This document shows positions 7,324 to 16,163 of a stretch of 56,113 nt of DNA, piece by piece. Below the pieces are notes generated by a model. It did no database searches, was not told where the DNA came from, and saw nothing but the letters and a program-made list of their open reading frames with translations. The position numbers and the translations under genes were made by a program. The stretch's first letter is position 1, and every line of letters begins with the position of its first letter. Location: NCBI GenBank assembly GCA_016281495.1, contig JAEEIU010000004.1:1-56113 (forward strand), written 5' to 3'. The stretch is from Treponema sp. (GTDB lineage Bacteria > Spirochaetota > Spirochaetia > Treponematales > Treponemataceae).

Positions 7324-8604
7324 CTAGAGGCTCTTTGCGACGCGTTTGTCATGGGTGCTGAAATATGCATCCACTATGCGCCTCATCTCCTGAATGTTGG
7401 TAACAATCATAAAGTCGTCATAAATCTCGAGCTTGTTCTTTGCGGAGAATTTATTCAGCTCTTCTTTTGCCTCGTCCACGGTTATGCCTGCCCAGTGGGC
7501 AACATCGTTCATGGTTAGGAAGAATTTCCTTCTTGGAGATCCGTCCGGTCCGCGTTCTGCAACTGGGGTCATGTCGTCGTACATAAGGAATACGTTGGCG
7601 ATTCTTGCCTGAAGTTCCCTGATTACAAGGATGCTGAACCTCTGGTGCTGGTCGTAGATGCGCTTGCAGAAAAGCTTTAGGAGGTGCATTGCAATCTGCG
7701 GGTTGCCCATGATAAGGATCTTGAAGTTTTCCTTGTTGAATTCAAGACATTTTACCTTGCCCTTTGCGATACATGTTGCGCTGCGGGGTGAGTTGTCCAA
7801 AATTGCCATTTCTCCAAAGAATTCTCCGGGACGAAGGATGTCCAGGTTCTTCATGGTTCCCTTTATGCATTTTTCAAGCTGAACCTGACCTGACTGAATC
7901 AGATAGAAGCAGTCACCCGGCTCAAATTCGCTTATGATTACGTCTCCGTCCACATACTGCTTGGAGAAGCGCTCAAACATAGGAAGCTCAAACTGCTTGA
8001 GGGCGTTGTCTTCCTTTGTGATTGATGCGGCCATTTCCTCAATCTTGCTTTTGCTTGCGGCCTGCCTCTTTTCCTGGGTGATGGCCTGATCCATGAGCTT
8101 TTTTGCTGTTCCCGCGTTGCTTGCGTTGGGGAATTTAAGCAGGAGTTTTTCACATACGCTGCGGCATGAGTGGTATTTCTGCTCGTCAAAGAAACATTTT
8201 GCAACGATAAGGAGTCCTGTTTCCGGAGGGAAAGATATTACGTCTGTCTTGAGGATGGTCTCTGTCTTGCGGTGAATCTGCCTGAGGCTCTTGCTGAAAA
8301 CCTTGAGCATTTTCATCAAAACTGCCTGGTTGCCGCCAAAAAGTTTCTCAAACTCCTGGACTGACATCTGGACAACTTGGGTATCGGTCACAACATTGGC
8401 CGTTTCCATCCTTGGTTTACGGGCAAGGGCGCTTTTTACCCCAAAGAATTCTCCCACGTTAACCAGTTCGCTCAACTGGTTGCCGGTCTCCAAATCGGTC
8501 TGTGTCAAAACAACGGAGCCTGACTGAAGGATGTAAACACGTTCATCCTTGTCGCCCTCAAAGAAAATGATGGAGCCTTTAGCATAAGTCAAAACTTTTG
8601 GCAT
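7324..8604 (-). CDS. Protein with two cyclic-nucleotide-binding domains and a C-terminal winged-helix-like region
   Basis: The 426-residue protein has a CRP-type cNMP-binding domain at about 1-112 (GSVVLTQTD...VGEFFG), a short TPR-like segment (about 120-165, LLIVAKCFFDEQKYHSCRSV), a second, better conserved cNMP domain (about 200-315, with GDCFYLIQSGQVQLEK, GEFFGEMAILDNSPRSATC) and a C-terminal segment resembling the Crp winged helix (MNDVAHWAGITVDEAKEELNKF). The start at 8604 is chosen because AAGGAG lies just upstream of it; an ATG 18 bp earlier would place this box inside the gene. It probably senses cAMP or cGMP and may bind DNA. No signal peptide or membrane segment is seen. Cyclase partner not in window. 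Confidence 0.8.
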   Translation of the reverse strand: MPKVLTYAKGSIIFFEGDKDERVYILQSGSVVLTQTDLETGNQLSELVNVGEFFGVKSALARKPRMETANVVTDTQVVQMSVQEFEKLFGGNQAVLMKMLKVFSKSLRQIHRKTETILKTDVISFPPETGLLIVAKCFFDEQKYHSCRSVCEKLLLKFPNASNAGTAKKLMDQAITQEKRQAASKSKIEEMAASITKEDNALKQFELPMFERFSKQYVDGDVIISEFEPGDCFYLIQSGQVQLEKCIKGTMKNLDILRPGEFFGEMAILDNSPRSATCIAKGKVKCLEFNKENFKILIMGNPQIAMHLLKLFCKRIYDQHQRFSILVIRELQARIANVFLMYDDMTPVAERGPDGSPRRKFFLTMNDVAHWAGITVDEAKEELNKFSAKNKLEIYDDFMIVTNIQEMRRIVDAYFSTHDKRVAKSL

Positions 8605-8711
8605 AAAAACTTCTCCTTGCATAACAAAGGTTTTTATTGAACTTCCAAAAATCAGTTGAATTTTGAAAGTGGCTTTTAAACAAACTTATTATATCATATT
8701 TTTTTAATTTG

Positions 8712-8720
8712 TGCTATTAT
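8712..8720 (+). promoter_or_regulatory. Extended -10 promoter, probably leaderless
   Basis: TGC followed by TATTAT (8715-8720) forms an extended -10. The ATG is at 8726, only five bases later (a second ATG is at 8732), and no Shine-Dalgarno exists. Confidence 0.55.
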
Positions 8721-8725
8721 TTTGA

Positions 8726-9610
8726 ATGAATATGATAGATTTACACACTCATTCAACGGCATCTGACGGAACAATGTCTCCATCTGAATTAATGAATTAT
8801 GCTTCTTCCAAGGGCATCTCTGTAATAGCACTTACAGACCATGATACAACCGCAGGACTTGCAGAGGCGAGTCATGAAGCAAAAAAACTGGGAATGACCT
8901 TTGTACCCGGCATAGAAATCTCTGTGGAATGGCCAACTGGAGAATTTCATCTTCTGGGACTAGGACTTACGCACAGCTCTCAAGAATTAAAAGACACCAT
9001 ACTAAATCTTCGGCAAGAACGGAAAAATCGTAACCGAAAAATGGCGGAAAAATTGCAGGAAAATGGTGTTGACATAACTTACGAGGAAGTATTTGAGCGT
9101 TATGGCACGGAAAACATCGGAAGGCCCCATTTTGCCTCGCTTATGGCGGAAAAAGGCATCGTAAGGCACCGTCAGCAGGCATTTGACGTGTATTTTGCGT
9201 CAGGAAGGCCATGTTACATCCCCCGCATCGGCGTGGAGCTGGACAAGGCTGTTCAGGCCATAAAGACAAGCGGAGGAATCCCCGTGCAGGCCCATCCTTT
9301 GTCCATGTATGTCTCCTGGGGAAAGATGGAAGAAACGATGAGGGACATCCGTTCAAAGGGTGTGGCAGGACTTGAGGCATGGCATTCGGCCATCCGTGTG
9401 GGGCAGGCGCAGAGACTTGAAAAACTTGCCCGTGACCTGGACATGATTGTTACCGGCGGCTCTGATTTTCATGGCGAAAAGGTGCGTGCAGACAGGCATA
9501 TCGGCTATACGGCGGGTAAAAAGCCCATTCAGGACAGGTTTTGGGAAGAGGAATTGAAACCGGCCTTGATTAAAACACACGGTTCAGGGGTCCTTGATTT
9601 TATAGGATGA
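8726..9610 (+). CDS. PHP-domain phosphoesterase (TrpH/RNase AM type)
   Basis: This 294-residue protein has all PHP metal-binding motifs: HTHST (residues 7-11), DHDT, GIEIS (ligand Glu), AHP and GSDFHG. The length and the order of motifs fit the stand-alone PHP family that includes E. coli YciV/TrpH, which hydrolyses nucleoside 3',5'-bisphosphates and trims RNA 5' ends. A helical insertion (about 90-180, NIGRPHFASLM) is also typical. No ribosome binding site is present; the start lies next to an extended -10, suggesting a leaderless mRNA starting at 8726 or 8732. The gene is divergent from the cNMP protein. Exact substrate is not deducible. Confidence 0.85.
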   Translation: MNMIDLHTHSTASDGTMSPSELMNYASSKGISVIALTDHDTTAGLAEASHEAKKLGMTFVPGIEISVEWPTGEFHLLGLGLTHSSQELKDTILNLRQERKNRNRKMAEKLQENGVDITYEEVFERYGTENIGRPHFASLMAEKGIVRHRQQAFDVYFASGRPCYIPRIGVELDKAVQAIKTSGGIPVQAHPLSMYVSWGKMEETMRDIRSKGVAGLEAWHSAIRVGQAQRLEKLARDLDMIVTGGSDFHGEKVRADRHIGYTAGKKPIQDRFWEEELKPALIKTHGSGVLDFIG

Positions 9611-9650
9611 TTAAGAATTAAGAATTATGAATTATGAATTATGAATTATT
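9611..9650. repeat. AATTATG-type heptad repeat
   Basis: Low-complexity tandem of AATTA(A/T)G units between two genes. Similar tracts occur at 23611, 43411, 44764 and 48581. Confidence 0.7.
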
Positions 9651-9779
9651 GCTCACCCCCTTGACATATTTGCAAAATAAGAGGAAAGTACTGTAATGGA
9701 AATGAATGAAATTTTTCGTTTTTTTCCAGCGTCGGCATAGATTTTCGGCGTGATTTTAGTTTCAGGAGTTGTACCCACA

Positions 9780-10970
9780 GTGAACGGCAGTACAGTTTCT
9801 ATTGATCATGTTTCAAAGCACTTCGGTGATTTTCATGCTTTGGATGACATTAATTTTACGATTAAACAGGGAGAATTCTTTTCCCTGCTTGGACCGTCAG
9901 GATGTGGAAAGACCACACTTTTGAGGATTATAGCTGGCTTTGAGTTCCCGGACGAAGGAACCGTTCTTTTTGACGACCAGAACATAATCTCGCTTCCTGC
10001 CAATAAAAGACAGAGCAATACGGTTTTTCAGAGTTATGCGCTTTTCCCGCACTTGAGCGTTTACGAGAATGTAGCGTTCCCGTTGCGCCTTAAGAAAATC
10101 GCTAAAAACGAAATCGATGAAAAAGTAAAGCAGTATCTTCATCTTGTTCAGCTTGAACAGCACATGTACAAGAAGCCGAATCAGCTTTCCGGCGGACAGA
10201 GGCAGCGTGTTGCAATAGCGCGTGCCCTTATCAACGAGCCTAAGGTTTTGCTTTTGGACGAACCTCTTTCTGCCCTTGATGCAAAGCTCCGTTCAAATCT
10301 TCTGGTTGATCTTGACGCACTTCACGACAAAATCGGAATTACCTTCATCTATGTTACCCACGACCAGAGTGAGGCCCTTGCCGTAAGCGACAGGATTGCC
10401 GTAATGAACCAGGGACACGTACTCCAGGTAGGCACTCCGTTTGAGATTTACGAAAGCCCTGCCACACAGTTTGTAGCACAGTTCATCGGTGAGACAAACC
10501 TTTTCGAAAGCACTGTGGTCAACTGCGAACCATACACATCTCCAAAGGGAGAAAAGGAATTCATGGTCACACTGAACACTCCGGCATTGGGAATGCAGGC
10601 CCAGCTTACCGGAGAAACAGCCGCCACACGCGAGGAAGACAAGAACATCCTGGTAACCGACTACGAGGAAACAAAGCCCGGACAGAAGGTTGCCTTTACC
10701 GTACGTCCTGAAAAAATCCGCATAACGACGGAAGAGCCTAAAATCAACGGACGCAAGGACATCAACGTGTTCAAGGGTGTTGTTGAAGAGCCGATTTACA
10801 CGGGATTCCAGTCCAAGTTCTATGTCCGCCTTGAAAACGGAAGCATAGTCAAGGTATTCAAGCAGCACGTGAATTATCTGGATGACGGTCCCGAGATTGC
10901 ATGGAAGGATACTGTCTATATCTCATGGGCAGCAGAAGACGGATACATCGTCGAGGACATAAATAAATGA
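9780..10970 (+). CDS. potA: Spermidine/putrescine ABC transporter ATP-binding protein
   Basis: The 396-residue ATPase powers polyamine import through PotB and PotC. Walker A is GPSGCGKTT, the Q-loop is in FQSYALFPHLSV, the signature is LSGGQRQRV, Walker B is KVLLLDEPLSALD, and the H-loop is in YVTHDQSEAL. A TOBE domain (about 285-396) follows, as in PotA-type importers. I chose GTG 9780, which follows AGGAG at 9764-9768 (spacing a little long at 11); an earlier in-frame GTG at 9750 has no ribosome binding site. It overlaps potB by four bases (ATGA), so the three genes are translationally coupled. Substrate is inferred from family resemblance and gene order. Confidence 0.92.
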   Translation: MNGSTVSIDHVSKHFGDFHALDDINFTIKQGEFFSLLGPSGCGKTTLLRIIAGFEFPDEGTVLFDDQNIISLPANKRQSNTVFQSYALFPHLSVYENVAFPLRLKKIAKNEIDEKVKQYLHLVQLEQHMYKKPNQLSGGQRQRVAIARALINEPKVLLLDEPLSALDAKLRSNLLVDLDALHDKIGITFIYVTHDQSEALAVSDRIAVMNQGHVLQVGTPFEIYESPATQFVAQFIGETNLFESTVVNCEPYTSPKGEKEFMVTLNTPALGMQAQLTGETAATREEDKNILVTDYEETKPGQKVAFTVRPEKIRITTEEPKINGRKDINVFKGVVEEPIYTGFQSKFYVRLENGSIVKVFKQHVNYLDDGPEIAWKDTVYISWAAEDGYIVEDINK

Positions 10971-11992
10971 AAGAGGCCAAGAAAAAGGAAAAGCTGTCGG
11001 CCGACCTTAAGCTTGCAAATGCGGCTCACGGTGCCAAGTACAGGAAATCAAATCCCGGTCCCTTTTATGCATGGCCTATGGGATTGTGGTTTTCCATCTT
11101 CTTTATCGTTCCCATCGTCATAATCGTCGCCTATTCATTTATGACCCGCGATGTTTATGGTGGAGTTGAATTCAAGTTTACGCTCAAGGCATACAAGCAG
11201 ATGTTTGATCCCGCCTATGGAAAAATATTTCTGAGGACCCTCTTCATCTCTACGGTTTCAAGCCTTGTGTCAATTTTGATTGCGCTTCCGTGCGGATATG
11301 CAATGGCAAGAAGCAAGCATCAGACATTGTTTTTGATTCTGGTAATCATTCCGTTTTTGACCAACAGCCTCATCCGTATTTTTGCATGGATGACGATTTT
11401 GGGCGACAACGGACTTTTGAACAACATTCTGCATTTCTTCTGGAACATCGGCCATTCTCTTGGGCTCGGTGCAAAGGATGCGGTTTTCGTTCCCCATAAG
11501 TTCATGTTTACCCAGGGGGCCATCATACTTGTAAGCATCTACATGTATCTGCCGTATGCAATCCTGCCTGTGTTTACCGCTGTAGACCGTTTTGACTTTA
11601 GCCTTCTGGAAGCGGCACGTGACCTTGGGGCAACAAAAATGCAGTCCATGACAAAGATTCTTATTCCGGGTGTACGTAGCGGAATCATCAGCGCCCTGAT
11701 CTTTACCTTCATTCCGATTTTCGGTTCATATACCGTACCTCAGATGGTCGGTGGAAAGGACAGCTACATGCTTGGAAACATCATAGTTGACCAGGTTCAG
11801 AAGGCAAGGAACTGGCCTCTTGCGTCAGCGTTCAGTCTTGTCATTACGGTTATCTCTATGATTTGTATCCTGTGGATGCTTGCCTCAAACAAAAAGGAAG
11901 CAAACCTCAAGAAAGTTTCCACCAAGGAAGACATTGCGGCCAATACAAACACACCGCTTCTTGCAGGAAACACTCTGGGAGGCATAAAATGA
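10967..11992 (+). CDS. potB: Spermidine/putrescine ABC transporter permease PotB
   Basis: A 341-residue inner-membrane permease with about six transmembrane segments; the first is FSIFFIVPIVIIVAYSFMTRD. The cytoplasmic EAA loop that docks on the ATPase is EAARDLGATKMQSMTKILIPG, near residue 215. The N-terminal 45 residues are charged and soluble, longer than usual for PotB, and the C-terminus also has a polar tail. Overlaps of four bases with both potA and potC (ATGA junctions) define a tight operon. Confidence 0.92.
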   Translation: MKEAKKKEKLSADLKLANAAHGAKYRKSNPGPFYAWPMGLWFSIFFIVPIVIIVAYSFMTRDVYGGVEFKFTLKAYKQMFDPAYGKIFLRTLFISTVSSLVSILIALPCGYAMARSKHQTLFLILVIIPFLTNSLIRIFAWMTILGDNGLLNNILHFFWNIGHSLGLGAKDAVFVPHKFMFTQGAIILVSIYMYLPYAILPVFTAVDRFDFSLLEAARDLGATKMQSMTKILIPGVRSGIISALIFTFIPIFGSYTVPQMVGGKDSYMLGNIIVDQVQKARNWPLASAFSLVITVISMICILWMLASNKKEANLKKVSTKEDIAANTNTPLLAGNTLGGIK

Positions 11993-12855
11993 AAAGCAAT
12001 CCATTTAAACTCTTTGCAAAAAAACTGAAGCCCTCAGAGCCAGCCAGACATGCCAAACGCGAATGGAAAAAACACGAGGGAAGGATAAGCTTCTCCAAGA
12101 CGGTGCTTGCATTGTCCCTGCTGTTTTTGTTCATTCCTCTGTTCGTGATCATATTCTATTCGTTCAACGAGTCAAAGGATACCAACTTTACCGGATTTTC
12201 ATTCGTCTGGTACGAAAAACTCATCATGGACAGCGGTGACCTGTGGTCGTCACTGTGGAACAGCTTGATCATAGCGGTAACGTCTTCTGCAACCGCAACG
12301 GTTTTGGGAACTTTGGCCGCCATCGGAATCACATGGTACAAGTTCTTTGGAAAGGGATACATCCAGTCAATCAGCTTTTTGCCGATGGTTCTGCCTGAGG
12401 TAATCATGGGTATCTCGCTCCTGATTTTCTTTAGCGGAATAAAGATGTCCCTTGGCCTCATGACCATATACATTGCACATACGACATTCTGTATGCCCTT
12501 TGTGTATCTGATGGTAAGCGCCCGCATAGACGAATTTGACTATTCGATTATAGAGGCAAGCCATGACCTTGGTGCCAACGAGGTTCAGACGCTTTTCCGT
12601 GTAATACTGCCTGCAATCATGCCCGGAATCATATCCGGCTTTATGATGAGCGTGACCATGTCCCTGGAGGATTACGTCATCACGTTCCTGGTAAGTGGCC
12701 CTGGAAGTACGACTCTGCCGCTGTACGTTTACTCAATGATACGCTTTGGTGTAAGCCCGGTAATAAATTCACTGTCGTTCGTCCTGATCATTGCGATTTG
12801 TACGCTGACAATCCTCTTAAGGAACGGCCTCAAGAGCTTTGCTTCTTCACGATAG
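11989..12855 (+). CDS. potC: Spermidine/putrescine ABC transporter permease PotC
   Basis: The 288-residue permease starts at ATG 11989 after GGAGG, overlapping the potB stop. It has an N-terminal charged extension of about 40 residues, then six predicted transmembrane segments beginning KTVLALSLLFLFIPLFVIIFYSF, and the EAA loop EASHDLGANEVQTLFRVILPA. It forms the membrane channel with PotB. The substrate-binding protein gene potD, which normally follows potC, is not here; the next gene is unrelated. Confidence 0.92.
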   Translation: MKSNPFKLFAKKLKPSEPARHAKREWKKHEGRISFSKTVLALSLLFLFIPLFVIIFYSFNESKDTNFTGFSFVWYEKLIMDSGDLWSSLWNSLIIAVTSSATATVLGTLAAIGITWYKFFGKGYIQSISFLPMVLPEVIMGISLLIFFSGIKMSLGLMTIYIAHTTFCMPFVYLMVSARIDEFDYSIIEASHDLGANEVQTLFRVILPAIMPGIISGFMMSVTMSLEDYVITFLVSGPGSTTLPLYVYSMIRFGVSPVINSLSFVLIIAICTLTILLRNGLKSFASSR

Positions 12856-12867
12856 TTTTTTTTAGGA

Positions 12868-12904
12868 GAAAGGTAAGTTTTGCTATGTTTGGCACTTACC
12901 TTTC
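12868..12904 (+). terminator. Terminator hairpin after potC
   Basis: GAAAGGTAAGT and ACTTACCTTTC form a perfect 11-bp stem with a 15-nt loop, followed by a T-rich but interrupted tract. Confidence 0.65.
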
Positions 12905-12912
12905 TTTACCTC

Positions 12913-12941
12913 TTGTTTTAGATTGTAATTTTTTATATAAT
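12913..12941 (+). promoter_or_regulatory. Promoter with start codon at the expected transcription start
   Basis: TTGTTT (12913-12918), 17 bp, TATAAT (12936-12941); ATG follows after seven bases with no Shine-Dalgarno, suggesting a leaderless mRNA. Confidence 0.7.
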
Positions 12942-12948
12942 AAGTATT

Positions 12949-14880
12949 ATGGCAACAACTTCAATTATTTTAACTTTATTAAAGTTTTATTCTAGCAAGC
13001 AGCGGACTCCTATTGTTGAGACAGGGGAGTTTGTTGACTATTTAAAAAGGTATGCTCAGCATCATATTGATGAAAACCCGGAGTTAGTGGTCTTTGTAAA
13101 CGGAACTCAGGAAACACTCCAGGAAGAGCTTTCTAGACTTTCTTCTGAAAAACTGATTTCATTAGTGTCACAGAACGGTAAGCAGTACATTGTTGTTATC
13201 AATTATTTTATCGAGCGCTATACCGAGACCTATGCCGAAATGCAGAAGAATTATTCAAGGCCATTCCCGAATCTGAATGATCTTCCAAAACAGGTACCGA
13301 CCGACATCTGCCAAAAGGAACAGGCTTCCGACATCATTTTCCGTCTGCTGGACAATGAGGTTGAGCAGAACGACAAGACCCTTTACTGCATTCTTTTAAG
13401 CAAGGGTGTTCCTGGACTTTTGTTGCCTTCCAATGTTTCAATTGAGACTTTGATCAATATATGTCTTAAAAAACTTCAGGACCTTTTGCGCAAGGATGAA
13501 GCCCACGACTATTTCTTTAAGAAGCTTACTCAGTCAAATCAGGGCAGGGAAATCTCCATAAAGAATTTCTTCAACTCATTCCTGGCAAAACCGGAAGAGA
13601 CATGGATTCAGCTCCGTTCAAACGGTGATTCATTCTACTATTGGAACCAGCTCTGCTATTTCATCAAGCAAGACTGCACAAAGATGAAAGATTTGAGTGC
13701 CGAGGACATAAACGTTCTTCAGACTGTATCCGTCATCGAGGTGGCCGCATCATATTACAAGAACAAGGCTTCGGAAAAACTCCTTAAGGATGCCGCCTTC
13801 AAGCAGCTGGATGAAATGCTCATGCACCCGCCGTATTATTTTACGATGGATGACATCTCCAAGTTCAAGGATCAGAACGGTGTATTGCTGATTAATAAAT
13901 ATTCAGAGAGTGACCTTAAGAACCATATCGAAAACATGGCTTCACAGGCAATAGGTGCAAATCTTCCTGCCCTGCTTATCTTTAAGGTAAACGAAGTACA
14001 GTCATATTTCATCCTAAAGGAAAAGGTTCTGCCTCTTGTCCTCCGCATGAGCAAGGATGCACGTGACATAATCCACGACAGTTTGTGCCAGTCATGGTTC
14101 AAATACCTGCATGAGTATGAGACCCTGCCGGAAATGAAGGAAGCCCCGGCATTTGAACGTTGTCTTGAACGTGAGCTCAAGGCCTGTTCTCCAGTGCTGT
14201 TTGCTTTGCTTAATTCTTCTTTCCTGCCTGTCCTCTCTTATGATGAGAAAGTTGCGGGAATTACATTGTTCCGTGACGGACTTTTGATTCCGTACAGTGA
14301 AATCCTTTTGATCAACCGCCATGAGATTTACTCGGACGCAAAGGTAAAGCTTCCGTTCTGGTATTCTATTCCGGTGTTCTCCTGGATTATGGCAGCCGTC
14401 AAACGAAAGAGCAAGGAACAGAAAAAGCGCGACTCAGAAAAATCTGCCACCAAGAAACTTATGGAAGAGCAGAAGGCAAAGGAAGCCGCCAAACAGGCCG
14501 AACTTGATGCACGTGACGGAGGGGATCCAAAACTCAGCCGCAAGAAAGAGCTTAGACGTGCCGCCGCAAATGTTGAAAATCAGCTTGTCCCTGAATCCAG
14601 TACGATGGACAGGGAACTTGAGTCATACATGCATGAATGGAACGACCGCATAAGCAAACAGGCTCATGATGATCTTCTTGAGGACATCAACACATTGATC
14701 CGCGATTACACAAGAAAGACCCTGCGCACATTAAAGACAGAGAACCTTTCCCGCGAGCGTGTTGGAAGTCTTGCAGATGCCCTGGTAGATACACCATCTC
14801 TTATGAAGATAAAGAATCATCCGGCATTAAAGAGGTACATTGAGCTTTACATGGTCAAGCTGATTAAGAATCTTCCGTAA
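12949..14880 (+). CDS. Large cytoplasmic protein of unknown function
   Basis: I do not recognise this 643-residue protein. It is mostly alpha-helical and soluble. A hydrophobic stretch near residues 468-480 (PFWYSIPVFSWIMAAVKRKS) is followed by a highly charged Lys/Glu/Ala coiled region (about 480-545, KSKEQKKRDSEKSATKKLME) and a helical C-terminal domain (LESYMHEWNDRISKQ...YIELYMVKLIKNL). No catalytic motif is visible. A close promoter with no ribosome binding site points to a leaderless transcript. It follows potABC, but a terminator and separate promoter lie between. Length and clean codon use show it is a real gene; its style fits a conserved spirochaetal protein, but that is a guess. Confidence 0.8.
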   Translation: MATTSIILTLLKFYSSKQRTPIVETGEFVDYLKRYAQHHIDENPELVVFVNGTQETLQEELSRLSSEKLISLVSQNGKQYIVVINYFIERYTETYAEMQKNYSRPFPNLNDLPKQVPTDICQKEQASDIIFRLLDNEVEQNDKTLYCILLSKGVPGLLLPSNVSIETLINICLKKLQDLLRKDEAHDYFFKKLTQSNQGREISIKNFFNSFLAKPEETWIQLRSNGDSFYYWNQLCYFIKQDCTKMKDLSAEDINVLQTVSVIEVAASYYKNKASEKLLKDAAFKQLDEMLMHPPYYFTMDDISKFKDQNGVLLINKYSESDLKNHIENMASQAIGANLPALLIFKVNEVQSYFILKEKVLPLVLRMSKDARDIIHDSLCQSWFKYLHEYETLPEMKEAPAFERCLERELKACSPVLFALLNSSFLPVLSYDEKVAGITLFRDGLLIPYSEILLINRHEIYSDAKVKLPFWYSIPVFSWIMAAVKRKSKEQKKRDSEKSATKKLMEEQKAKEAAKQAELDARDGGDPKLSRKKELRRAAANVENQLVPESSTMDRELESYMHEWNDRISKQAHDDLLEDINTLIRDYTRKTLRTLKTENLSRERVGSLADALVDTPSLMKIKNHPALKRYIELYMVKLIKNLP

Positions 14881-14938
14881 TCAGTTTTCCGTCTTGCAGG
14901 CATTAGTAGTGCCGTTGACTCTAACAATGGAGTGAAAA

Positions 14939-16090
14939 ATGCTTTCTTCTAGATTTACAAACCTCCACCCCTATGTCCCTGGTGAACAGCCAAAGGACAG
15001 GGTGTATATTAAACTGAATGCAAACGAAAACCCTTATCCGCCTCACCCAAGCGTAGGAAAGGCCGTTTCTGATCTTGCCCTTAACAAAATTGAAAAACTG
15101 GGCCTGTATCCCGATCCCGATGCAAACGAACTCAGGCAGGAAATCGCCACGATGCTGAACAAATCCGGTGCTGTCCTATGCAATGCAAAGATAGACGGAG
15201 ATGAATGCAGTCCTGATCCAAAAGACAGGATTCCTTTTGAAGTGACTCCGGACATGATTTTCTGCGGAAACGGTAGCGACGAGGTTTTGAGCTTTGTGTT
15301 CTATTCGTTTTTTGACAGCGACAGGAAGCTTGTGTTCCCGAATTTCACATACAGCTTTTATCCCGTATATTGCGGCTTTTACGACATTCCGATGGATCTT
15401 GTTCCGCTCAAGGACGACTGGACTTTGGACAGGGAAAAGATGCTTGAGGATGCAAACAAATTCAACAGCAGCATAATATTTGCAAATCCAAACGCCCCAA
15501 CCGGCATTTCCCTTTCCAGGGATGAGGTTGCCGACATGCTAAGGCGTGCCCCCAAGGACAGGGTGTTCATAGTTGATGAGGCCTACTGCGATTTCGGCGG
15601 TGAAAGCTGCATTCCGCTTTTAAAGGATTTCAAGAATCTTGTGATTGTACGCACGTTCAGCAAGAGCTTTTCTTTTGCGGGTATGAGGCTTGGCTTTGTC
15701 ATTGCAAATCCTGATTTGATTAATGCTGTGTTCACGGCCAAGAATTCCTTTAATCATTTCCCTGTGGACAATGTTGCCCAAACTGCTGCAATAGCCTCAT
15801 GCAGGGCTGTATCCTATTATACGGAAACTTCCAGAAAAGTTGTGGAGCAGAGGGAGCTTTTTACTGAATTCCTTAAAAAGAACGGCTGGTTTGTAATAGA
15901 CAGCAAGACGAATTTTGTGTTTGCCAAAAAGGAAGGCCACACGGGCAACGAGATATACCAGCATGTAAAGAAAAACGGAATCCTTATCCGTCTGTTCAAT
16001 ACACCGGGAATCGAAGATTTTGTAAGGATTACGATCGGTACCGCTGAGCAAATGGATGCGCTTAAGAAAACACTTGCAGAAATAAAATAA
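14939..16090 (+). CDS. hisC: Histidinol-phosphate aminotransferase
   Basis: This 383-residue PLP enzyme of fold type I converts imidazole-acetol phosphate to histidinol phosphate in histidine synthesis. Seen: the substrate-end motif KLNANENPYPPHPSV, the ANPNAPTG segment, DEAYCDF (Asp that binds the pyridine nitrogen), and RTFSKSFSFAGMRLGF with the Schiff-base Lys. An insertion of about 25 residues (SGAVLCNAKIDGDECSPDPK) makes it longer than the usual 350-360. ATGGAGTG precedes the ATG. No other his gene is adjacent, so it could equally be an aromatic or broad-specificity aminotransferase. Confidence 0.85.
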   Translation: MLSSRFTNLHPYVPGEQPKDRVYIKLNANENPYPPHPSVGKAVSDLALNKIEKLGLYPDPDANELRQEIATMLNKSGAVLCNAKIDGDECSPDPKDRIPFEVTPDMIFCGNGSDEVLSFVFYSFFDSDRKLVFPNFTYSFYPVYCGFYDIPMDLVPLKDDWTLDREKMLEDANKFNSSIIFANPNAPTGISLSRDEVADMLRRAPKDRVFIVDEAYCDFGGESCIPLLKDFKNLVIVRTFSKSFSFAGMRLGFVIANPDLINAVFTAKNSFNHFPVDNVAQTAAIASCRAVSYYTETSRKVVEQRELFTEFLKKNGWFVIDSKTNFVFAKKEGHTGNEIYQHVKKNGILIRLFNTPGIEDFVRITIGTAEQMDALKKTLAEIK

Positions 16091-16115
16091 ACAGACGTTA
16101 ACGGGTTTGAATGTT

Positions 16116-16163
16116 GCCGGATTTATTTGCAGTAAGAAAGCAGATAAACCCGGCGATTTTTTT
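16116..16163 (+). terminator. Terminator of hisC
   Basis: GCCGGATTTATTTGC pairs with GCAGATAAACCCGGC (two G-T pairs) and is followed by T-rich sequence. Confidence 0.8.

Noticed and set aside
10293..10868. 191-codon minus-strand frame
   Set aside because: Antisense to potA, with no ribosome binding site or recognisable motif.
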